Below, piece by piece: positions 1-6,514 of a stretch of 14,824 nucleotides of DNA. The stretch comes from an uncultured Clostridia bacterium (GTDB lineage Bacteria; Bacillota; Clostridia; Lachnospirales; Lachnospiraceae). A model generated the notes under the pieces. That model saw nothing but the letters and a program-made list of their open reading frames with translations, was not told where the DNA came from and searched no databases. The DNA lies in assembly GCA_946405675.1 (NCBI GenBank), contig CAMJIC010000038.1, positions 1 through 14,824 on the forward strand. Reading direction: 5' to 3'. Positions within the stretch are counted from its first letter, which is position 1. Each line of letters opens with the position of its first letter. The position numbers and the translations under genes are program-made.

Positions 1-251
1 GTACGATAGGAATTACCGAAATCCCCCTTCGTGACAATATTGCCAATATACCGTACATACTGCACGATTACCGGATCATTCAGACCCAGCTCTTCCCGCT
101 TTTCCTGAACCTGCTCTTCCGTTGCCGTGTTGCCAAGGATCTGCCTTGCAGGATCACCGGGCGTAACGGTCTTAAGGATAAATATGATGGCGGACACGCC
201 GAGCAGGATCGGGATCAGGAGAAGGATTCGCTTAATGATATATTTAAACAT
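1..251 (-). CDS. DppB/OppB-type ABC transporter permease, N-terminal part (cut by window edge)
   Basis: Inner-membrane permease subunit of a family 5 (dipeptide/oligopeptide/nickel/oligosaccharide) ABC importer. Only the first 83 codons are present; the gene runs off the left edge. Visible: a short basic start (MFKYIIKR), one hydrophobic helix at about residues 9-27 (LLLIPILLGVSAIIFIL), the TPGDPA motif just after it, a charged EEQVQEKREELGLNDP stretch, and a KGDFGNS segment matching the GDLGxS motif of DppB-like permeases before the main permease domain. The ATG at 251 is preceded by a GGAGAGG-like site at short spacing. It lies downstream of the binding-protein gene on the same strand, the usual order for such importers, but the gap of 383 bases is unusually long. 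Assignment to the family is firm; the substrate is unknown. Confidence 0.9.
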   Translation of the reverse strand, partial: MFKYIIKRILLLIPILLGVSAIIFILKTVTPGDPARQILGNTATEEQVQEKREELGLNDPVIVQYVRYIGNIVTKGDFGNSYR

Positions 252-634
252 ATTCCTCTCCGAATCTGTTTCATTCAGTCCCGGCATTCGGTCTCTCTGG
301 CCGGTGCCATGTACCATTCAGATCGGTGCAATCCGCCTTCCAGAATGATGCAGCGCATCTTCCGGATCGGTATCCCACACCTTTCAGACCAATGCGGTGC
401 ACCTGTATACCAAAGAAACCGGGGCTGCCAGAACCAAACCATGACTGCAAGCTGAATGTTTCTGGGATAAGGCACTGACCACAAAACACATCCTGCGTAT
501 CTTTCGGAAGCGATCCATGTCCTGTGCCGAAAGAAAGCCACAGCTCTGAGGAAGGCCCCCATTGCTGTGACTTTCCGTTCAAATCATTTTGTTTATGATT
601 CTATGGAATTCAATTCTGTAGAGTTTCCGGACGA
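252..634. other. Intergenic stretch between binding-protein and permease genes, no gene seen
   Basis: No credible gene lies here. The open frames on the minus strand (about 95-103 codons) overlap each other in two frames, have no ribosome binding site and show no recognisable domain. The only structure I can point to is a 7-base inverted repeat (CTTTCGG at 501-507 and CCGAAAG at 527-533) with a 19-base loop. A gap of this size between a binding protein and its permease could hold a processing site or internal promoter that keeps binding-protein mRNA more abundant, but no clear promoter or terminator is visible. Confidence 0.5.
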
Positions 635-2224
635 TCATCCCTTGTAGAATCCGGTCGGATCCAGGAATCCGCGCTCAAGCGTGTTGTAGCCCTTCAGTTC
701 CGGATTGATGACTGCGCTGTTGATGTTCGGGAACAGGTTCACCTGGATGGTGTCGGCCTTCATAGTCTCTTCGAATGCCTTGCCCAGTTCCTTCGCCTTC
801 GCCTCATCCTCTGCGAAGATGAAGTCATGAATCTGCGCATTGATCTCATCCGTGGTCCACTTCGGTCCGCCGATGCAGAAGGTGTATGCATTCTGGAAGA
901 AGATGAAGATGGACGGGAACCTTGCCGCTGCGTACTCGCCGACTACGATCAGGTCATAGTCACCGCCTGCTGCCTGCTGTACGAACTGAGCGGTATCCGG
1001 GATATCCAGTTCAAGGGTGATCCCTGCCTCAGCGAGGTTCGCCTGCATGACAACGTAGATCGGTTCGATATCGGACAGGCCAAGCGCTCTCAGGGTCAGG
1101 CCGTCGCCGTATCCCGCTTCCTCAAGGAGCGCCTTCGCGCCTTCCACGTCTCTCGCCCTCTCTTCCGCAGTGTAAACCGCGTTGTAGTAGGGGTTGTCCT
1201 CGGTGAAGTATCCAAGGGACGGAGTGGTCAGACCGGCGGATCCGACTGCGTTGATCGCGTCATAATCCAGCGCCTTGTCGATGGCCTCACGAACCTTCAC
1301 GTCAGCGGTCGCGCCGGCGTTCTCGCCCATGTTGAACCACAGATGGTTGACCTGATCGAAGGTGTAGTTGACGACCTTGACCGCATCATTGCCCTGGAAG
1401 GTGGACGCCTGCGCGGTCGGGATCGCGTAAGCAACATCCGCGTCGCCGGACTGAACCGCCATGATGCGGGCTGCCGGGTCAGATGTAAATGTGAATACCA
1501 GCTGCTTGTAGTATCCTGCATAGTCCTGATCCCAGTATTCTTCGTTACGCTCGAGAACAACATTCTGTCCGTTGGTCCAGGAAACAAACTTGTAAGGACC
1601 GGAGCCGACAGCCGGATTCTTGCCGACCTCTTCCAGGCCGCCTGCCGCATTGACTTCATCCTCGGAAACAATGCCGTAGTTCGTCCAGGTCAGCATGCGG
1701 ATGATGTCCGGTGCGTTAGACGTGAACTCGATCGTAACGGTGTGCTCGTCATCCGCCACCGCGTCCGCGCACTCCGCGAAGATGGAGCCTGTCTCGTTCG
1801 TCGCGTTCGCATCTCTCCACATCTTGGCGGAGTAGACAACATCGTCCGCCACAAACGGTGTTCCGTCGGACATAGTGACATCGTCGCGAAGCGTGAACTT
1901 ACAATGGTTCTCATCGACCCATTCCCAGGCGGTCGCCAGCTGCGGGACAACCTCGCCCTTCTCGTGGTCATAGGCGACCAGATTATCTGTCAGGGCGGAA
2001 TAGATCATCATAGATTCGTTCTCGGTGTTGCCGGTCGCAGGTCCTACCAGAGTGGACGGCTCAGATGCAAACGCAATCGTCAGAGTCTCATCGGTCTTCG
2101 CAGTGTTCGCCGGATCGCAGTCCGCTCCGGACAGGCCGCCGCCTTCTGCCGCAAAGGCTGCAGAAGCCATGGACATGGTCATGACAGATGCCAGCGTGAG
2201 GCCAAGTACCTTCTTCATCTTCAT
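635..2224 (-). CDS. ABC transporter substrate-binding protein, family 5 (SBP_bac_5)
   Basis: Extracytoplasmic solute receptor of a Dpp/Opp-type ABC importer; family members bind peptides, nickel, or in many anaerobes oligosaccharides. The 529-residue length is normal. Residues 1-25 form a Sec signal peptide (MKMKKVLGLTLASVMTM..., ending A-F-A before AEGGG). The mature part shows the family pattern: DETLTIAF near residue 46, QLATAWEWVDENHCKFTLRD, then the DGTPFVADDVVYS segment near residue 122 that marks SBP_bac_5, and KNPAVGSGPYKFVSW near 205. The ATG at 2224 follows GGAGG with 9 bases between. Oddity: there is no lipobox; the nearest Cys (residue 36, in SGADC) does not fit the consensus, so the protein seems to use signal peptidase I rather than lipid anchoring. 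The partial permease follows downstream. The upstream 384-base gap contains repeats and hairpins, so this may be a separate transcription unit. Family certain, ligand unknown. Confidence 0.94.
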   Translation of the reverse strand: MKMKKVLGLTLASVMTMSMASAAFAAEGGGLSGADCDPANTAKTDETLTIAFASEPSTLVGPATGNTENESMMIYSALTDNLVAYDHEKGEVVPQLATAWEWVDENHCKFTLRDDVTMSDGTPFVADDVVYSAKMWRDANATNETGSIFAECADAVADDEHTVTIEFTSNAPDIIRMLTWTNYGIVSEDEVNAAGGLEEVGKNPAVGSGPYKFVSWTNGQNVVLERNEEYWDQDYAGYYKQLVFTFTSDPAARIMAVQSGDADVAYAIPTAQASTFQGNDAVKVVNYTFDQVNHLWFNMGENAGATADVKVREAIDKALDYDAINAVGSAGLTTPSLGYFTEDNPYYNAVYTAEERARDVEGAKALLEEAGYGDGLTLRALGLSDIEPIYVVMQANLAEAGITLELDIPDTAQFVQQAAGGDYDLIVVGEYAAARFPSIFIFFQNAYTFCIGGPKWTTDEINAQIHDFIFAEDEAKAKELGKAFEETMKADTIQVNLFPNINSAVINPELKGYNTLERGFLDPTGFYKG

Positions 2225-2287
2225 ATAATTCTTCCTCCTGAAAAAGTATTGTTGTCAGCAGGCCGCTCCCTGCTTCAAGGTAAGTAA

Positions 2288-2296
2288 AGGATAGCA
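2288..2296 (-). promoter_or_regulatory. Possible extended -10 promoter for the binding-protein gene
   Basis: On the minus strand the sequence TGC-TATCCT (TATCCT at 2293-2288, TGC just upstream) resembles an extended -10 element about 64 bases before the ATG at 2224. No good -35 hexamer lies 16-18 bases upstream; the region there is A-rich. This is a weak call, made because the long gap and hairpins upstream suggest the transporter genes could have their own start. Confidence 0.25.
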
Positions 2297-2361
2297 CTCC
2301 CTATTTTTTGCCACTTTTCTAAATTTCACCCGTTTGACACGGTTTTTGGCAGAAGCATTCC

Positions 2362-2406
2362 TTTTCTCACAAGGCATGTGAAAAAAAGAGATATTTTTTT
2401 CATGTG
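2362..2406. other. Two overlapping, mutually exclusive hairpins (terminator- or attenuator-like)
   Basis: Two inverted repeats share sequence. The first pairs TTTTCTCACA (2362-2371) with TGTGAAAAAA (2377-2386), one mismatch, 5-base loop. The second pairs CATGTGAAAAAAA (2375-2387) with TTTTTTTCATGTG (2394-2406), two wobble pairs, 6-base loop. Because 2377-2386 takes part in both, only one can form at a time. The A-tract/T-tract stem of the second is typical of bidirectional terminators. It sits between the electron-transfer genes and the transporter genes and could limit readthrough. Visible in sequence; function inferred. Confidence 0.35.
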
Positions 2407-2414
2407 CCCTGTCC

Positions 2415-2567
2415 TTAGGATCTGTTCAGAAACAGCTTAGGATCCTGCTTGTCTTTACCTCTGATTCCAAAAGTCAAGGTTCGATTACATAATTATGTTT
2501 CTGCTGCCAGCCACAGGTAAGGGAAAACATTGGAACCCAGCACACATTTGTTTTTCGGATCAGATAC
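2415..2567. repeat. Intergenic palindromic repeat, copy A (degenerate)
   Basis: The left end reads TTAGGATCTGTTCAGAAA (from 2415); the right end, read on the other strand from 2567, is GTATCTGATCCGAAAAAC, so the ends are related inverted repeats (ATCTG-N-TC-N-GAAA). The middle has a perfect palindrome ACATAATTATGT near 2489-2500. The left end also shares the order GATCTGTT-CAGAA ... ATC-TG-CTTGTC with copy C at 12131, and more weakly with copy B at 6361. It is about 153 bases long, the same size as copy B. It looks like a non-coding mobile or REP-like element; no coding potential. Confidence 0.45.
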
Positions 2568-2572
2568 GTACA

Positions 2573-2601
2573 CAGCTCAGAACACTTCGTGTCCTGAGCT
2601 G
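2573..2601 (-). terminator. Strong hairpin just after the NuoF-like gene, likely terminator or mRNA end
   Basis: CAGCTCAG-AACAC (2573-2585) pairs with GTGTCCTGAGCTG (2589-2601) around a 3-base loop: a 13-pair stem with one wobble or mismatched pair. On the minus strand it begins 7 bases after the TGA of the 2609-3814 gene. There is no T-tract on the minus-strand 3' side, so it may be a 3'-end stabilising stem or a factor-assisted terminator rather than a classical intrinsic one. Confidence 0.5.
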
Positions 2602-2608
2602 CGTTAAT

Positions 2609-3814
2609 TCAATGTCTCTTTTTCTTAAACTTTCCGACCTTGGTCAGGCGGTCCGGAAGCTTCGGCACCTTTCCGGTGGTGATATGGATGCACTCCTCCT
2701 CGCAGGCTTCCACGCACTTGCCGCAGCGGTCACATTCAAATTCATCGATCATATGGATGAACTTCGGTTTACCCTCAATGCAGCCCTTCGGGCAGACATC
2801 CAGGCAGTCTCCGCAGCCGGTACACACGGCAGGATCGACATAGATCATGACAAAGGCCTGGCAGACGCCTGCCGGGCAGGTCTTCTTCTTGATATGGGCT
2901 TCGTACTCGGAAGCGAACTTGCCCATGGCGCTGAGGGAGATCCGCGCGCACTGCTGTCCCATTGAGCATGGCGTCGAGAAGCCCATCGCCTCTCCGATCT
3001 CCTTCGTCAGGTCCAGGAACTCCATCTTGCCCCTGCCCTTGGTCGTCTCCGACTGCATGAACTCCAGCTGGATCAGCCCCTCACGGCAGAAAACGCATTT
3101 TCCGCAGCTTTGCGCCTTGCAGGCCAGGGTCGCCTTCGCCGCGTTGTCCACGATACAATCCTTCTCCGTCAGGACGCGGATGATACCATTTGCAGGATTC
3201 AGTGCTCCAACCTCCGCATCGCACTCCTGGGGCGTGTAATAGGCATACCCCACCTGCACTGCCTTGGCGGCGGATACATCGACAATCTCCGATACTTTTT
3301 TGTCCGCCGGAACCTTCTTGAGCGCCGCGCCGTTGACCGCTGCATAGATCCCGGGTTCATAGCTGCCGGAAAATGCATCCGCAAGGTCAGCGCAGGATGC
3401 GATGTGGACCAGAAGGTTTGTCTGATTCTGACGGATGTTCAGGAATTCATTGACGACCTCCACCCCGTATTCAGCAGCCTTCTCCTTCAGGGAATCCGCC
3501 AGCTCTCCTTCCTTCTCCGGAAGCATGAGCACAGCCTTGCCCGCGCCTGACGCGATGGCCGCGATCGCAGCCCCCGCCAGGATCTTATCGGGAGCCTGCC
3601 TCACAAGCTCCAGGAAAACCATGTCCGTATCCGCATTGTTCAAAGCGGCCACTGCGCACATGTCCGCGCCTTCCTCGGCGGCAGCCTCCTGCGCCTTTTG
3701 GATATGGTCTATCATCTTCTCACGGTACACGCCTGCCTCATAAAGGTTCATGGCTTTGATCTTTTCCAGAACGGCGTCTCTTCCGAGAGCCTTAGCATTT
3801 GCATATGCACTCAT
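2609..3814 (-). CDS. NuoF-like iron-sulfur protein with C-terminal 2x[4Fe-4S] ferredoxin domain, FMN/NADH motifs missing
   Basis: Cytosolic electron-transfer subunit related to NuoF/HydB/HoxF. From the ATG at 3814 it is 401 residues. In order: residues 1-130 match the NuoF core only in outline (ALNNADTDM about 57-65 where NuoF has the NADE motif; PDKILAGAAIAAIASGA about 75-91); an SLBB-like part about 150-180; the N3-type [4Fe-4S] site C237-x2-C240-x2-C243 (SCGKCVFCREG) with the fourth Cys at 283 (STPCSMG); and two ferredoxin motifs C331-x2-C334-x2-C337-x3-C341 and C361-x2-C364-x2-C367-x3-C371, each with further cysteines beside it. The tail is basic (KKKRH). Missing are the glycine-rich FMN/NADH loop (GRGGAGFPTG type) and the ICGEETAL motif. 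So it should pass electrons but not bind NADH itself. The start is set by AAAGGAGG 7 bases upstream; the in-frame GTG at 3820 lies too close to it. Two bases separate its ATG from the upstream TGA, so it is translationally coupled to the NuoG-GltD gene. Confidence 0.85.
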   Translation of the reverse strand: MSAYANAKALGRDAVLEKIKAMNLYEAGVYREKMIDHIQKAQEAAAEEGADMCAVAALNNADTDMVFLELVRQAPDKILAGAAIAAIASGAGKAVLMLPEKEGELADSLKEKAAEYGVEVVNEFLNIRQNQTNLLVHIASCADLADAFSGSYEPGIYAAVNGAALKKVPADKKVSEIVDVSAAKAVQVGYAYYTPQECDAEVGALNPANGIIRVLTEKDCIVDNAAKATLACKAQSCGKCVFCREGLIQLEFMQSETTKGRGKMEFLDLTKEIGEAMGFSTPCSMGQQCARISLSAMGKFASEYEAHIKKKTCPAGVCQAFVMIYVDPAVCTGCGDCLDVCPKGCIEGKPKFIHMIDEFECDRCGKCVEACEEECIHITTGKVPKLPDRLTKVGKFKKKRH

Positions 3815-3816
3815 CT

Positions 3817-5931
3817 TCACGCCTCCTTTGATTCCGCAAAGTCACCCCAGGTGTGCGGGCGGTGGATCTGCAGTCTCAGGTCGCACTGCAGGCAGCGGCC
3901 GGCCTCTTTGCAGATGTCTTCGTCACAGATGCCATGGTCAAAGAGACGGAAGTTATCCTTCCTCTCACTGGCCGGATCAATCTTCGGGCTGCACGCCTTC
4001 TCGTAGGCAAACCCTTCGATCACGCCGATGTACGGATCGCCCGGCTTGTCATCCGCCAGCACTTCAGAGATGTCCCCGTCGCCGCCAAGGTATCTGTCGA
4101 TCTGGCTCGCCGCCTCTCTTCCGGACTGAACCGCCATGACAACGGACTTCGTTCCATAGACACAGTCGCCTGCCGCGAAGATGCCCGGGATCGATGTCTG
4201 CTTGTCATTGGTGTTGTCATTGACCACGATCCACGCGCCGCGGAACAGCTTGAAGCCGGAATCCTCGTTCAGATCCGGTTTCTGTCCGGTTGCGAAGATG
4301 ACCGTATCCCCTTCCAGATGAAGCTCGGAGCCTTCTTCCTTCTCGATGACCGCCCTGCGGTTCTCATCGAAATAGAAAGCCTTTACCTTCATGAAATCCA
4401 CGCCGGTGACATGGTCTTCGCCGGTGATGCGCTCAAAGGTCATCGCGGGATGGACGACAATGCCCTCTTCCTGGGCCTGCTCGATCTCTTCATCGTCCGC
4501 CGTCATCTTCTCACGTGCCTCCAGGCAGGCCAGGTGGACGCTCTCGGCTCCCAGGCGCACCGCAGACCTTGCGCAGTCAAAGGCAACGTTGCCGCCGCCA
4601 AGGACGATCACGTGCTTGCCCATGCCGGTCTCCTTGCCCATCGCGCAGTCGCGGAGGAAATCCGCGTTCAGGAGGACTCCGGGAAGGTCATTCCCCGGCA
4701 TGCCCAGGCGGACGCCGACGGTTCCGCCCACTGCCATCAGGACCGCGTCATATTCGTTCAGAAGCTCGGCCGGCTTTGTCACCTTCACGCCGCATTCGAT
4801 CTTGACGCCCTGCTCCTCGATGATCTTCACTTCTCCGGCAATGACATCCCTCGGAAGACGGTAGGCCGGGATTCCGTAAGCCGTGGTGCCGCCTGCGGTG
4901 GGCATCGCTTCCTTAATGGTAACGTCATGGCCCTGCTTGCGCAGATAGTATGCTGCGGAAAGGCCGGCAGGCCCCGCCCCGACGACACAGACCTTCTTGC
5001 CCGTATCCGGCAGCTGCTTGCTCTTCGCCCTCCACTTCTTCTCGATATCCTTGTCCGCCGCATAGCGCTTGATCAGGCGGATCGACATCGGATCGGACAG
5101 GCAGCTGCGCTTGCACTGGTTCGCGCAGGCCTGGGTGCAGATATATCCCAGGATACGCGGGATCGGCAGCTTCTCACGGATGATCGCGATCGCCTGATCC
5201 ATGTTCCCGTTCTTCACCGCACGGAGATAGCGCGGGATCTCCGCGTGGGCAGGACACTCCGCCTTGCAGGGGACAACGTAATCTTCCTTCTGCTTCTCGG
5301 TTGTCGCCAGCTTGTCACGGATGGTGCCGGTGGGACATACCTCCGCGCATGCCTGGCAGAACCGGCAGTCCGCGTCCGCCAGGAGCTTGTCATGGAGCGT
5401 TCCCACATAAGTCTCCATGCCCTTCTTATGGTAATTCAGCACCTTGACGCCACGCAGCTCGTTGCAGGCCCGCACGCAGCGGCCGCACAGAACGCAGCGG
5501 TTCATGTCATGGACCAGCAGCGGGTTTTCCGAATTCTCCTTGAAGCCCTTGACGCGCATCTTCAGGCGCCCGGTCTTGGGACCGATGTACTGGATCAGCA
5601 TCTGCAGCTCGCAGTTGCCGTACTTGGGACATGTAGAGCAGTCCTCCGGATGACCTGCCAGCAGAAGCTCCAGCGCCAGCATGCGCAGCCGGTTGATCTC
5701 ATCTGACTTTGTCCGGATGACCATGCCATCCTTCGCCTTCAGGGTACAGGATGTCACCACACCCTCCTGCCCTTCCAGCTCCACGATGCACATACGGCAG
5801 GAACCGAGCGGGTTCAGGTCCTTATGATGACACAGATGGGGAATATAGATCCCGTTCTCCAGAGCTAAGTCCAGGACATTGGCTCCCTCCGGCACGTTGA
5901 GCTTCACCCCGTCAATGGTGATAACAGCCAT
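3817..5931 (-). CDS. NuoG N-terminal domain fused to GltD-type FAD/NAD(P)H oxidoreductase
   Basis: Large cytosolic electron-transfer flavoprotein, 704 residues from the ATG at 5931. Domains: [2Fe-2S] ferredoxin (C34, C45, C48, C62); the NADH_G His-Cys3 [4Fe-4S] site (H94, C98, C101, C107); two-cluster ferredoxin (C146/149/152/156 and C189/192/195/199); the GltD-type cysteine-rich linker (C222, C226, C265, C269, C273, C277); FAD-binding GAGPAG at 318-323; a second Rossmann motif LGGGNVAFD at 444-452 for NAD(P)H; and the closing AAGD FAD motif (GIFAAGDCVYG). After the second Rossmann motif GltD enzymes usually have an Arg pair that reads the NADPH phosphate; here the segment is CLEAREKM (469-476), so NADH may be preferred (inference). 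It probably takes electrons from NAD(P)H, or exchanges them with ferredoxin, and works with the coupled NuoF-like subunit and the FrdA-like reductase. An upstream in-frame ATG at 5985 would add 18 residues but overlaps the previous gene; AAGGAGG 5 bases before 5931 decides the start. The chain of domains is clear; the physiological partner is not. Confidence 0.9.
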   Translation of the reverse strand: MAVITIDGVKLNVPEGANVLDLALENGIYIPHLCHHKDLNPLGSCRMCIVELEGQEGVVTSCTLKAKDGMVIRTKSDEINRLRMLALELLLAGHPEDCSTCPKYGNCELQMLIQYIGPKTGRLKMRVKGFKENSENPLLVHDMNRCVLCGRCVRACNELRGVKVLNYHKKGMETYVGTLHDKLLADADCRFCQACAEVCPTGTIRDKLATTEKQKEDYVVPCKAECPAHAEIPRYLRAVKNGNMDQAIAIIREKLPIPRILGYICTQACANQCKRSCLSDPMSIRLIKRYAADKDIEKKWRAKSKQLPDTGKKVCVVGAGPAGLSAAYYLRKQGHDVTIKEAMPTAGGTTAYGIPAYRLPRDVIAGEVKIIEEQGVKIECGVKVTKPAELLNEYDAVLMAVGGTVGVRLGMPGNDLPGVLLNADFLRDCAMGKETGMGKHVIVLGGGNVAFDCARSAVRLGAESVHLACLEAREKMTADDEEIEQAQEEGIVVHPAMTFERITGEDHVTGVDFMKVKAFYFDENRRAVIEKEEGSELHLEGDTVIFATGQKPDLNEDSGFKLFRGAWIVVNDNTNDKQTSIPGIFAAGDCVYGTKSVVMAVQSGREAASQIDRYLGGDGDISEVLADDKPGDPYIGVIEGFAYEKACSPKIDPASERKDNFRLFDHGICDEDICKEAGRCLQCDLRLQIHRPHTWGDFAESKEA
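3822..3829 (-). promoter_or_regulatory. Ribosome binding site deciding the NuoF-like start
   Basis: AAAGGAGG on the minus strand, lying inside the last codons of the NuoG-GltD gene, 7 bases before the ATG at 3814. It overlaps too closely with the alternative GTG at 3820 for that to be used, and shows that translation of the two subunits is coupled. Confidence 0.8.
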
Positions 5932-5936
5932 ATTAA

Positions 5937-5943
5937 CCTCCTT
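5937..5943 (-). promoter_or_regulatory. Ribosome binding site deciding the NuoG-GltD start
   Basis: AAGGAGG on the minus strand, 5 bases before the ATG at 5931 and inside the 29-base gap after the SnoaL-like gene. It supports the 704-residue product over a longer reading frame that would begin at 5985 within the preceding gene. Confidence 0.85.
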
Positions 5944-5960
5944 GTACAGTTCCGTTCTTC

Positions 5961-6302
5961 TCAGCATGGCTGAAGTACATCCCAATGCTCCGCCAGCTTT
6001 CCATCCTTCAGCCGGTACATGTCAACCACACGGCAGCGTGTATTGCCCTCGGGATCCACGTTCTTCAGGTAGACCCACACCATATCGCCTTCGGCCAGCA
6101 TCATCTTGATGTCCAGCTTAAAGTCCGGATGTTCGATGAATTTCTGGGCAAATGCGCTCTTGAGCGCCTCTCTTCCCTGCCCGACGCCCGGATTATGCTG
6201 CTGATAGTCTTCCCTCACGTACTTATCCGCCGACTCCACGATATGGTCATTGAAAAATTCTTTGTAAAGAGCCCTCACGACCTCTTTGTTTTTCTCTTCC
6301 AT
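5961..6302 (-). CDS. SnoaL-like / NTF2-fold small protein (polyketide cyclase or ketosteroid isomerase-like)
   Basis: A 113-residue alpha+beta-cone protein of the SnoaL/NTF2 superfamily. Family members are small cytosolic isomerases, cyclases, dehydratases or hydratases acting on hydrophobic ring compounds, or simple binding proteins. Seen: an N-terminal helix EEKNKEVVRALYKEFF, the motif YVREDYQQHNPGVGQGREAL (residues 28-47, with H36-N37), and the C-terminal strands RVVDMYRLKDGKLAEHWDVLQ (91-111, with D94 and H106), all standard for SnoaL-like proteins. The start at 6302 is chosen because GGAGG lies 5 bases upstream; a longer frame begins at 6377 but runs into a repeat. Only 29 bases separate it from the NuoG-GltD gene, so it belongs to that operon. 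Its place between a flavin reductase and electron-transfer proteins suggests a step on the same substrate. Exact reaction unknown. Confidence 0.8.
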   Translation of the reverse strand: MEEKNKEVVRALYKEFFNDHIVESADKYVREDYQQHNPGVGQGREALKSAFAQKFIEHPDFKLDIKMMLAEGDMVWVYLKNVDPEGNTRCRVVDMYRLKDGKLAEHWDVLQPC

Positions 6303-6360
6303 GATGTCCTCCAACGCTCTGCCAATAAGCGGGAGACAAATACCGCCCCCCGCTCTTACG

Positions 6361-6513
6361 ATCTGTCTCATAATCACTTGTACATCTTGCTTATCTCTTC
6401 ATCCGACCGCACAGCTCAAAATCACTCACATAGCCCGCTATACTCATGATTTTCGAGCTGCACTCCCGAATGAAAAACCAGCGCAGTCTGCACAGTTTAT
6501 TTTGAGACAGCTC
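6361..6513. repeat. Intergenic palindromic repeat, copy B (best preserved)
   Basis: A 153-base imperfect palindrome filling most of the gap between the FrdA-like and SnoaL-like genes. Outer ends: ATCTGTCTCA at 6361-6370 and TGAGACAG at 6503-6510. Central stem: 6398-6433 against 6438-6474 around the loop CCCG (6434-6437), with 25 of 36 positions Watson-Crick paired. On the minus strand most remaining positions become G-U pairs (about 7), so the fold is favoured in RNA read in the operon direction. It shares ACTTGTACATCT (6374-6385 here) with copy C and has related ends with copy A. It begins one base after the stop codon of the FrdA-like gene. Confidence 0.65.
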
Positions 6514-6514
6514 C

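Noticed and set aside
271..582. Overlapping 95- and 103-codon minus-strand frames in the binding protein-permease gap
   Set aside because: Two frames over the same DNA with Trp/Gly/Arg-rich products, no ribosome binding site and no family resemblance.
827..2287. 486-codon plus-strand open frame opposite the binding-protein gene
   Set aside because: It is antisense to a well-conserved SBP_bac_5 gene, rich in Arg/His/Val in the manner of mirror frames, and has no ribosome binding site.
3853..5706. 617-codon open frame on the plus strand opposite the NuoG-GltD gene
   Set aside because: It lies wholly antisense to a gene with clear Fe-S and flavin motifs, has no recognisable domain, and its length follows from the GC-biased third positions of the real gene.
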